This document shows positions 6,947 to 12,819 of a stretch of DNA of 12,819 nt, in pieces. The first letter of the stretch is position 1. Each line of letters starts with the position of its first letter. The stretch comes from Candidatus Helarchaeota archaeon (lineage in GTDB: Archaea > Asgardarchaeota > Lokiarchaeia > Helarchaeales > JABXJV01), in NCBI GenBank assembly GCA_013375355.1, contig JABXJV010000059.1, forward strand, positions 1 to 12,819, read 5' to 3'. The notes below the pieces were generated by a model. It did no database searches, was not told the origin of the DNA, and was given only the letters and a program-made list of their open reading frames with translations. The position numbers and the translations under genes were made by a program.

Positions 6947-7477
6947 TTATTCTTCTTCTACCGCAATCCCTGGAAAATACCATCTTTTTCCAGTGACACG
7001 ATCCTTGTGTGCAACAGCAATATTTTTTTCTTCTAATTTTTTTATTTCTTGCTCCGCTATTTCTGAATTAAGATTGCAAGTCTTCATGATCTCTTCTAAA
7101 TTAGTCCAGCCTTTTTCTGCAGCCAATTCAATAATAGTATTTTCAATACCCGTTAATTCCAGGGGTGTAAATTCGATTAGAACTACTTTTTTCTTTGTTT
7201 TTTTCATAGAAATTAACTTTTGATCTTTTAGCTTATCCAGTGCTTCATTTATCTCTTCAATTGAAGCTTGATCACTTTGCATTCTCTTTTCATTTATTTC
7301 TAAAAACAATTGAGCAAGATCCATTATCCCATGACTGATATCAGGGTTCTTTCCAATTTCTATGATCTCGTTAGTTAATCGCTCTATATTTGCTTTCTCA
7401 ATTTCTTTCTTGGATAACTTTTCCCCTACTTTTATTTTCTTGCCGCCAATTTTGACGGTAATTCTTCTTTGTGACAA
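6947..7477 (-). CDS. Tandem winged-helix protein in the SPFH operon
   Basis: A 176-residue protein of unknown function. The N-terminus starts with a short beta-rich basic piece (ITVKIGGKKIKVGEKLS, 6-22), followed by helices and then what look like two winged-helix domains, about 47-104 and 106-168. The second ends in a strand-turn-strand RVTGKRWYFPG. The start is a TTG at 7477, supported by GGGAG 7 bases upstream and by the lack of any in-frame ATG before residue 52. It begins 11 bases after the SPFH stop codon, so the two are almost surely co-transcribed. Double winged-helix proteins may bind DNA or, as in ESCRT-II subunits, other proteins. The length and layout recall Vps25, but no convincing sequence match is seen by eye, so that is only a possibility. 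Confidence 0.75.
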   Translation of the reverse strand: MSQRRITVKIGGKKIKVGEKLSKKEIEKANIERLTNEIIEIGKNPDISHGIMDLAQLFLEINEKRMQSDQASIEEINEALDKLKDQKLISMKKTKKKVVLIEFTPLELTGIENTIIELAAEKGWTNLEEIMKTCNLNSEIAEQEIKKLEEKNIAVAHKDRVTGKRWYFPGIAVEEE

Positions 7478-7488
7478 ATTTGGTCTCC

Positions 7489-8508
7489 CTAATCTGCTCC
7501 TAATTCTTTTAATCTGTTTTTATATCTTGTCATCATTTTATCGTATCGTTCTTCAGAGATGGATCCATCCATAAGTTTTTCATCTAATTTTAGCATTAAT
7601 TCTCGGATTTTTACAACTTCACTTGATTCACTTGGTCTAGTTTTTGCCGTATCACTTTTAATTGGTCCCATTATATTAGCCAACACTTGCGAATCGTAAA
7701 TAGTACCTATCCCGCCACCTTTACGTTTTGCAAATTCTTGCATTGCTTTGATTTTTTCCATGTCTAGGGCACTAATCCCTGCCTCTTGGAGCATTTTATA
7801 CCTTGTTATCTCCGCTTCTGCGTCTGTTACAGAAACTACTTTCTTGGTATAGGCTTTTTCGATTTCATCAGGAAGTTTAACGCTTATTAAATTCAAATCT
7901 ATAAATTTAATCCCAAATTCATTAAACATTTCCCTTGATTTAACCCTTGTAATTGATTCAAATGTTTCTTTCTGTGTATACACGTCCATGGATCCCATTT
8001 TTGATAATGCAGAGCCTAAAATTTCCGAGATTTCATCTCTGACCCAATTTCGGAGATCACTTTCATAATATTTGGGCTGACCAGATACAAGATTTGTGAG
8101 AAATATTTTTGGATCTTCAATTTGAATCGTGATATTTCCATACGAGCTCATAGGTATCCTATCGCGTGACATTATTTGCCCTTCAGGGAGTCCAAATTTA
8201 ATTTTCATAAGTCCTAAATCAACATAAGCATAATCTGAAACTAGAAAGAATTTATCATCGACTTTATGTCTTCCAGCTCCCAAAACGTCATAGATTTTTC
8301 CGTCTCTATAATAAACACATGCTTCTCCTTCTCGTACTAGAACATTTTTATCCCCTTTGGGGACATCTTTTCCCTTACGTCCACAAAAGAAACGTTTAAT
8401 AATTTCTTTTCCCCTCCCTCTTTCTTTCGAGGGAGAAGAAATCCTCATATCTTCGAGCTCAGCAGGCGTATATTCATGTTCCCATCCTAATTTCCAATCT
8501 CTTCCCAT
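7489..8508 (-). CDS. SPFH (stomatin/prohibitin-like) protein with C-terminal SHOCT-like domain
   Basis: A 339-residue protein resembling the COG4260/YdjI branch of the SPFH superfamily, whose members form membrane-associated oligomers. After a basic N-terminal segment (about 1-50), the SPFH domain runs from about 53 to 225: GDKNVLVREGE at its start, SSYGNITIQIEDPKIFL in the middle, and EFGIKFIDLNLISVKLPDEI (198-217) at its end. A helical stretch with few breaks (218-262) and a Gly-rich segment GGGIG follow. The last 35 residues, with LMDGSISEERYDKMM at the centre, look like a SHOCT hairpin. There is no transmembrane segment, so membrane contact must be peripheral or through a partner. The ATG at 8508 was chosen because GGAGTGA lies 5 bases upstream; a GTG at 8517 overlapping the previous stop codon is possible. 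It is the middle gene of a tight operon. Confidence 0.88.
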   Translation of the reverse strand: MGRDWKLGWEHEYTPAELEDMRISSPSKERGRGKEIIKRFFCGRKGKDVPKGDKNVLVREGEACVYYRDGKIYDVLGAGRHKVDDKFFLVSDYAYVDLGLMKIKFGLPEGQIMSRDRIPMSSYGNITIQIEDPKIFLTNLVSGQPKYYESDLRNWVRDEISEILGSALSKMGSMDVYTQKETFESITRVKSREMFNEFGIKFIDLNLISVKLPDEIEKAYTKKVVSVTDAEAEITRYKMLQEAGISALDMEKIKAMQEFAKRKGGGIGTIYDSQVLANIMGPIKSDTAKTRPSESSEVVKIRELMLKLDEKLMDGSISEERYDKMMTRYKNRLKELGAD

Positions 8509-8513
8509 TTTAA

Positions 8514-9020
8514 TCACTCCATTTCTATTATTTGTTTAGTCCCGGAAACGATATCAATACGTTCCTGGTATTTATCTCTAAAATCACCCATTTTTTTTAC
8601 GACTTGACGTACTTGTTCAGTTACATCCTCATTACTGAATGCCCTACTATTGATATCTGAAGTATATTCCTTAAGATCTTGAGCCATAAGTATAATCTCA
8701 GAATCACAAGCTATCGTTGCTTCCAATAATTTTTCTTGGATTGCTACTACGTTCCAGCCAGGTGTGTACCCATATTCAGCAGTTTTGATTTTTGTGATAT
8801 AATTGTGAATATCTCCCCTGGCTTTTTCAATAAGTTTCATAAGATCTTTATTACCGGCGTTAACTGCACTTTCTAGTGTGCTGACCATATTATCTTCACT
8901 TTCTTTTAAGAGTCTTATTGCTTTTTCTCTTACAATTCTATCTGTCTCTCGGCGTTCTTCTTTCTTTTTGTACCCACGATATCCGGGCATTAATTTCATC
9001 AATTTTCCTAACATATTCAT
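8514..9020 (-). CDS. GYxGY-motif coiled-coil protein, partner of SPFH protein
   Basis: A 168-residue helical protein whose N-terminus carries PGYRGYKKKEERRETDR (12-28). To my memory, this proline-GYxGYxxKExRRExDR signature recurs in bacterial and archaeal proteins encoded beside SPFH genes. The rest (24-80 and 95-160) is charged helix that should form a helical bundle or coiled coil. The short N-terminal segment MLGKLMKLM is amphipathic and could touch membrane, much as in PspA-like proteins, but homology to PspA is not shown. It is the first gene of the operon and ends 5 bases before the SPFH start codon. A GGAG site precedes the ATG at 9020 by only 2 bases, so the second ATG at 9014 (8-base spacing) may be the true start. 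Confidence 0.8.
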   Translation of the reverse strand: MNMLGKLMKLMPGYRGYKKKEERRETDRIVREKAIRLLKESEDNMVSTLESAVNAGNKDLMKLIEKARGDIHNYITKIKTAEYGYTPGWNVVAIQEKLLEATIACDSEIILMAQDLKEYTSDINSRAFSNEDVTEQVRQVVKKMGDFRDKYQERIDIVSGTKQIIEME

Positions 9021-9086
9021 TTCTCCTAATTTATTATTAGATAGTTTTGTTTTAAGTTACTCAATGTAAATTCATTTTTGGTTTGT

Positions 9087-9102
9087 AAGTAATTTATTAC
9101 TT
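9087..9102. promoter_or_regulatory. Near-palindrome in the SPFH operon promoter, candidate operator
   Basis: AAGTAA-TTTA-TTACTT is a 6-bp inverted repeat with a 4-base centre. It lies directly downstream (on the minus strand) of a TATA-like stretch TTATATATTTT at about 9103-9113, where transcription of the operon would start. This is a classic repressor position, but the AT-rich setting makes chance likely enough. Confidence 0.3.
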
Positions 9103-9391
9103 AAAATATATAATTTTATGGAAAATGGTATTGTAAATGGCTTTTTTTTTTATGTTTTTTAATTTTTTTTATGTATAATAAAAATAAATAAAAAATATTA
9201 ATCTTTTTATGAAATCCGAATTTTAACGCAAAGATTTTATTGATTTCTATTTATAAAAGTCTTATATTAATAAATTTATTCAAAATTGAAAATTATAACT
9301 AGCTAAAATGCTTATAATTTTATTAAAATCCCCTAATTTTAAAAATATGATTTTTGATTATTTAATACTTAAATTAATATTCACCAATCGA

Positions 9392-9404
9392 AAAATATAT
9401 TTAT
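9392..9404 (+). promoter_or_regulatory. TATA box for the 66-residue protein gene
   Basis: AAATATATTTATA, preceded by the purine-rich BRE-like CGAA, lies 49-61 bases before the ATG at 9453. A start about 25 bases downstream gives a leader of about 30 bases that contains the Shine-Dalgarno GAGTGA (9441-9446). This is the clearest promoter and leader in the window. Confidence 0.45.
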
Positions 9405-9452
9405 AGGAAACAAAACACAATTGTAAATATCAATTTTCACGAGTGAATTAAC

Positions 9453-9653
9453 ATGAGTAAAATGGTAGAAATTGAGAAAAGTACTACTACTGTTGATAAA
9501 TTAAAAAGTAAAACTTTTATTGTATTTAAAACAAGAGAACTTGCAAGTTTCATGAAAAAAGTTCATGATTTAATTTCCTCTAATGATACGGCAACTGCTA
9601 GCCAAATGATCATTCAATTCCTACAAGGATTAGCCCATAAAATTAAGGGTTAA
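9453..9653 (+). CDS. Small hypothetical protein, 66 residues
   Basis: A 66-residue basic protein I do not recognise. After a flexible Ser/Thr/Lys-rich start, TFIVFKT (21-27) looks like a beta-strand. Two helices follow, ELASFMKKVHDLISS (29-43) and ATASQMIIQFLQGLAHKI (47-64), both amphipathic. There are no cysteines and no membrane segment. It is judged real because it has a good Shine-Dalgarno (GAGTGA, 6-base spacing), a fitting TATA box and its own isolated position. It ends 15 bases before the convergent nucleotidyltransferase gene. The fold could be a small helical oligomerisation module; no function is proposed. Confidence 0.7.
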   Translation: MSKMVEIEKSTTTVDKLKSKTFIVFKTRELASFMKKVHDLISSNDTATASQMIIQFLQGLAHKIKG

Positions 9654-9668
9654 CTTATTTTCTCTTTC

Positions 9669-12182
9669 TTACATCCCCGTTTCTATTTCATGGATTAGAT
9701 TATTAATTTCATCAATCCAGTGTCTAGCAATAAGTGTTGCTTCTTTTTTATTTCTTCCTTCAGCATATATTTCAAAGGAATCGTCCATTGCAGATGGTTT
9801 TATTAAGACCCAGCCATAATCTTCGAAAAACATTTTAATTCCATCTAGAGTGTTAAAATTAAAATAATAAGCTTCTTCAATCAAATTCAACATAACTTTT
9901 CCTCTGATGGTAATTGGACATGGAACAACCTCTTTCGCCATGAAAAATGGTGGAATAGCCTTAGTTAATTCGCTTAGAACTTTTTCCTTTTTAACAAGAT
10001 ATTCAGTAAGATAGGCTGCAGCAAGGATTCCATCACGTAATACTTGAAAATCTGGTATAACAAAACCTCCTGTTTCTTCCCCTCCAAAAATAGTGTTATT
10101 TTCTTGAACGGCAACTAATAAAGGTCTATTTCCTGATTTGGTTCTAATCACCGTTCCGTTATATTCATCTGCAACTTGTTCTATAATATTGGAAGTATGT
10201 ACTGGTACTGCAACCTTTCCCCCTCCTTTTTCTTGGAGCCTTATCTTTGTAAAAATAGAAACTGTTGTATCCCCTTCTAAAATTTCACCTTTTTCATCAA
10301 CAAATATAACTCTACCTGCATCTTCATTAAGCAGAAACCCAAAATCTGCATTAAGAACTTTAACAGTCTTTGATAAATTTGAAAGTGCTTCAGTATACGG
10401 AGAGAATGTCTTTAATGGAGCGGGTGTTTCTAAAGTATTTAAAGAAATTACTTCGCAACCTAATTTTTGAAAAATTTGTGGTGCTATAAGAGAACCAGCA
10501 CCATTACCACAATCTATAACTACCTTGGGTTTCCTTTTCTCTATAATGCTACTATTAATAAATGCCATGATCTTCTCTAGATACTGCTCATATGCCATTT
10601 TAAATGGTATTATATCCCTTATCTGATTAGGTTCTACTCTTCTAATGTTTTCCTTAAAAAATATACCTTCAATTTTTTTGGCTGCCTTTGGGGAGAGTTC
10701 TATACCATCATTTTCAAATATTTTTATATTAATAGAATTTATTTCTGCATATGGTACTTTTAACATAATACCGGCTCTGCCACCATTAAGAATAGTTACA
10801 TACTTAAGTATTGGAAGTGGAAGGGCTTCAACATTATAGACTTCGACACCTGTTGACATTAACCCTGTAATTACGGCTCTCTTCATCATTCTTGACATCA
10901 ACATCGTATCTCTGCCTATAAAGACTTTTGATCCGGCTCCAAAATAAGTTCCTATTGCGGAACCAAGTTTTGTCATTTTTTCAGGAGTAAATTCATAATT
11001 TACAAGTCCAGTTATACCATATGGACCAAATAAACTCTTTTTTACATATGTTCCATGTTTTAAATTCATATTTATAAATGAGCCAGGTTCAATCTCCTTA
11101 TTTGGCCAAATTTTTATGTTATGTTTTATAACACTATGTTCGCCAATATGACAATCTTCCCCTATTACTGAACCAGCCATAACTTTAGCCCCCTCTCCGA
11201 TTTCTGTCCTTGGACAAATTATTACGTTATTTTCAATAAATGCATCATCTCTAATAGTTGCATCGTTTAAAATAACAGATCTCTTTATTTGAGCATTTTT
11301 ACCGATGTGTACATTATTACCTATTACTGAAAGCCGGTCAATAGTAGTATTATCACCTATTTTACAATTTTTACCTATTATACATGGTCCCCACAAACTT
11401 GCACTAGGCGAAATTTCAGTTTCATCCCCAATCCAAACACTTTCTTTTATTTCTTTCCCCAAATGGTCTAAACTAATTCTTTTTGCTAAAACGTCATGAT
11501 TTGCTTGAACATATTTAGTATTTTCTCCAATATCTAACCAATAACAGTTCATAGTAAATCCGTACATCGGAAAGTTTTCTTCCAATAATTTTGGAAAAAG
11601 TTGTTTACTAAAATCAAACTTTTCGCCTTTACTAATAAATTGAAGAACATCTGGCTCCAAAATATAAATACCGGCATTAATTTTATCAGAAAATATTTGA
11701 CTCCAACCGGGTTTTTCTAAGAATTTAGTAATTCTAAGATTTTCATCAGTAACTACAATTCCATAAGCAACTGGAATTTCTGCTGTGGTGAGTGCAATTG
11801 TAGCAGTAGATTCATTACTTTTATGGAATTCATACATCTCTTTTAGGTTTAAATCAGTAATTATATCACTACTTATTACAAGAAAAGTTTCATTAAATTG
11901 TTCTTCCAAAAACTTGAGTGCTCCCGCCGTTCCAAGAGGAAAATATTCTTTAAAATATGTTATATTAACTCCTAGATCTTTTCCATCCCTAAGCAAATCT
12001 TCAATTTGATTTCCTAAGTATCCAATTGTGATTATTATGTCATCAAATCCGTGTTTCTTTAATAAATTAATAGTATGGACTATCATTGGGGTATTTACAA
12101 TTTGTGCAATAGGTTTTGGTATGTTGCTAGTTAGAGGACGCAAGCGAGTTCCTTTTCCACCAGCCAAAATAACAGCTTTCAT
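9669..12182 (-). CDS. Sugar-phosphate nucleotidyltransferase fused to a degenerate phosphomutase domain
   Basis: An 837-residue protein of the GCD1-ManB (COG1208-COG1109) fusion type, near the usual length. Residues 1-235 form a nucleotidyltransferase with MKAVILAGGKGTRLRPLT, IPKP, the metal-binding SSD (Asp106), FLEKP and YWLDIG, all intact, so NDP-sugar synthesis (GDP-mannose or a similar sugar) is likely. Residues 247-371 are hexapeptide repeats forming a left-handed beta-helix. Residues 400-837 have a phosphohexomutase fold, but the catalytic serine loop reads IMLKVPYAEI (472-481, Pro477 at the serine site) and the metal loop DGDGDR reads NEDAGR (619-624). The sugar-binding GGEETGG (700-706) is kept, and the phosphate site reads KPSAMDD. 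This half is probably inactive or regulatory. The ATG at 12182 gives the standard N-terminus; a TTG at 12215 would add 11 unlikely residues. It is divergent from a surface-protein gene. Confidence 0.9.
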   Translation of the reverse strand: MKAVILAGGKGTRLRPLTSNIPKPIAQIVNTPMIVHTINLLKKHGFDDIIITIGYLGNQIEDLLRDGKDLGVNITYFKEYFPLGTAGALKFLEEQFNETFLVISSDIITDLNLKEMYEFHKSNESTATIALTTAEIPVAYGIVVTDENLRITKFLEKPGWSQIFSDKINAGIYILEPDVLQFISKGEKFDFSKQLFPKLLEENFPMYGFTMNCYWLDIGENTKYVQANHDVLAKRISLDHLGKEIKESVWIGDETEISPSASLWGPCIIGKNCKIGDNTTIDRLSVIGNNVHIGKNAQIKRSVILNDATIRDDAFIENNVIICPRTEIGEGAKVMAGSVIGEDCHIGEHSVIKHNIKIWPNKEIEPGSFINMNLKHGTYVKKSLFGPYGITGLVNYEFTPEKMTKLGSAIGTYFGAGSKVFIGRDTMLMSRMMKRAVITGLMSTGVEVYNVEALPLPILKYVTILNGGRAGIMLKVPYAEINSINIKIFENDGIELSPKAAKKIEGIFFKENIRRVEPNQIRDIIPFKMAYEQYLEKIMAFINSSIIEKRKPKVVIDCGNGAGSLIAPQIFQKLGCEVISLNTLETPAPLKTFSPYTEALSNLSKTVKVLNADFGFLLNEDAGRVIFVDEKGEILEGDTTVSIFTKIRLQEKGGGKVAVPVHTSNIIEQVADEYNGTVIRTKSGNRPLLVAVQENNTIFGGEETGGFVIPDFQVLRDGILAAAYLTEYLVKKEKVLSELTKAIPPFFMAKEVVPCPITIRGKVMLNLIEEAYYFNFNTLDGIKMFFEDYGWVLIKPSAMDDSFEIYAEGRNKKEATLIARHWIDEINNLIHEIETGM

Positions 12183-12243
12183 ATTCCGCAACCAAGAAAA
12201 GTTGAAAACTAACAATCAAATTGAAGGTTATTAATAAATAGAC

Positions 12244-12257
12244 ATATATAATTATAT
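12244..12257 (+). promoter_or_regulatory. Candidate TATA box for the surface-protein gene
   Basis: TATATAATTATATT lies 46-59 bases before the ATG at 12303, in the 120-base divergent gap shared with the nucleotidyltransferase gene. Distance and sequence suit an archaeal TATA box. A minus-strand candidate (TATTTATTAATAA, about 12229-12241) may serve the other gene. Confidence 0.35.
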
Positions 12258-12302
12258 TCCATAATATAATAAATTACTTTACTTAATAAGGGTATTTCAA
12301 TT

Positions 12303-12819
12303 ATGAAAACGCATGGTGTTTTAAAAAGAATAGTTATTCTGTTTTTTTTCATCAGTTCACCATTTTTAACCTTATTTTTATTCAATTTTTCATCCTTTCC
12401 TTTTCATGATTTAAATAATTCACATAAAAATTTTTATACAAATCCTCCTCCTTCAAAACCTCCTCTATATTTAGGAACTTCAACAAATGACGCTATAGAT
12501 GGTCAAGGAAATGATCTAACGTATTGGGCAGTAGCTAATGTAACAGGAAGCACCACACTCTTTGTTAGTCAAACAATTTCTGTAGAAACTAATGTATGGA
12601 ATATTACCTATACTTCTTTTAATATTACTAATATTAAGGCGTACCCAATTACCCGAATTATGGAAAATAATAGTAATTTCCAAGAACCAGTTGATACAAC
12701 AAAGTTATTCGCCAGACAATTTTATGTAGATAATAGTTGTATAATAGATAATTTTTCTATTTATAGAAGTGCCCTTGCGAATGATACTCTTCAACTCACT
12801 AATGGAAGCACCGTAAATG
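12303..12819 (+). CDS. Secreted or membrane-anchored surface protein, 3' partial
   Basis: An open frame from the ATG at 12303 to the window end, 172 residues visible and no stop. A basic start with K8 and R9 is followed by a strongly hydrophobic segment, about 10-33, typical of a signal peptide or signal anchor. A Pro-rich stretch (PPPSKPPL, 48-55) then leads into a Ser/Thr/Asn-rich, beta-strand-like region. Beyond the hydrophobic part there are eight N-x-S/T sequons (such as NVT, NIT twice, NNS, NFS, NDT, NGS), suggesting an N-glycosylated outer-surface protein. I do not recognise the family. It diverges from the nucleotide-sugar enzyme gene, which may supply glycan precursors, but that link is inference. 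The ribosome binding site is weak. Confidence 0.75.
   Translation, partial: MKTHGVLKRIVILFFFISSPFLTLFLFNFSSFPFHDLNNSHKNFYTNPPPSKPPLYLGTSTNDAIDGQGNDLTYWAVANVTGSTTLFVSQTISVETNVWNITYTSFNITNIKAYPITRIMENNSNFQEPVDTTKLFARQFYVDNSCIIDNFSIYRSALANDTLQLTNGSTVN

Larger units (their letters stand above)
9021..9452. other. AT-rich intergenic region with oligo-T tracts
   Basis: A 432-base gap between the divergent SPFH operon and the 66-residue protein gene. No coding frame with a start and codon pattern is visible on either strand. It holds three T runs in a row on the plus strand (10, 6 and 8 bases, 9142-9170), the near-palindrome at 9087-9102 and a TATA box for the plus-strand gene near 9392-9404. The large size relative to neighbouring gaps suggests two separate promoters, and possibly a small RNA, but none can be shown. 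Confidence 0.5.

Noticed and set aside
6947..7477. Naming the tandem winged-helix gene vps25
   Set aside because: Only length and domain count agree; there is no ESCRT gene nearby and no convincing residue match.
9142..9170. Oligo-T tracts as a terminator
   Set aside because: No plus-strand gene ends just upstream, so there is no transcript for them to terminate; AT-rich spacer is the simpler reading.
10138..10470. Plus-strand 110-codon frame
   Set aside because: It is antisense to the phosphomutase-like domain, where the minus frame has clear family motifs.
12183..12215. TTG start adding 11 residues to the nucleotidyltransferase
   Set aside because: Family proteins begin directly with MKAVILAGG; the extension is hydrophobic and has no supporting site.
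1..12819. tRNA genes, CRISPR arrays and insertion sequences
   Set aside because: No cloverleaf with a GTTCGA-type T arm outside coding DNA, no regularly spaced repeats, and no transposase or terminal inverted repeats were seen.

Overview
The window is an AT-rich stretch (about one third G+C by eye) that looks archaeal. The evidence is TATA/BRE-like boxes about 30-50 bases upstream of starts, Shine-Dalgarno sites of the GGTGA/GGAG/GAGTGA type, a membrane-anchored regulator with two winged-helix domains (COG3398-like), small zinc-ribbon proteins, and an archaeal/bacterial-type nucleotidyltransferase fused to a phosphomutase-like domain. The mix of zinc-finger, HEAT-repeat and SPFH proteins suits an Asgard (Promethearchaeota) genome, but no single marker here proves that lineage. 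No rRNA, tRNA, CRISPR array or insertion sequence was seen. This looks like ordinary chromosome with some unusual proteins.

Layout, left to right. Positions 3-1004 (+) hold a radical SAM enzyme cut off at its 5' end; its Fe-S cysteines lie before the first in-frame ATG. Positions 1178-2710 (+) encode a tandem left-handed beta-helix acyltransferase with a long charged tail. A convergent gap with three small hairpins follows, then a GNAT acetyltransferase (2876-3313, -) and, divergently, an alpha/beta hydrolase (3447-4316, +). The hydrolase overlaps the end of a convergent HEAT-repeat protein (4309-4935, -) by 8 bases. The next gap hides a 53-residue C2..C2 zinc protein (5112-5273, -) with a strong ribosome binding site. 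A membrane-anchored double winged-helix regulator (5475-6209, +) overlaps, tail to tail by 54 bases, a protein with a RING/PHD-like cross-brace finger and two zinc ribbons (6156-6851, -).

The most interesting block is on the minus strand from 9020 down to 6156. A GYxGY-motif coiled-coil protein is followed 5 bases later by an SPFH protein with a C-terminal SHOCT-like hairpin, 11 bases later by a tandem winged-helix protein, and after 95 bases by the RING-like/double-zinc-ribbon protein. The first three are clearly one operon. The set resembles bacterial SPFH/PspA-type membrane-maintenance modules, but with the zinc ribbons on a separate protein and an added winged-helix partner.

After a 432-base AT-rich gap come a 66-residue protein of unknown function (9453-9653, +) and a convergent sugar-phosphate nucleotidyltransferase/pseudo-phosphomutase fusion (9669-12182, -). 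The phosphomutase half has lost its phosphoserine and most of its metal-binding loop. Divergent from it, a secreted or membrane-anchored protein rich in N-glycosylation sequons begins at 12303 and runs off the window. Together the last two suggest cell-surface glycan and glycoprotein functions.
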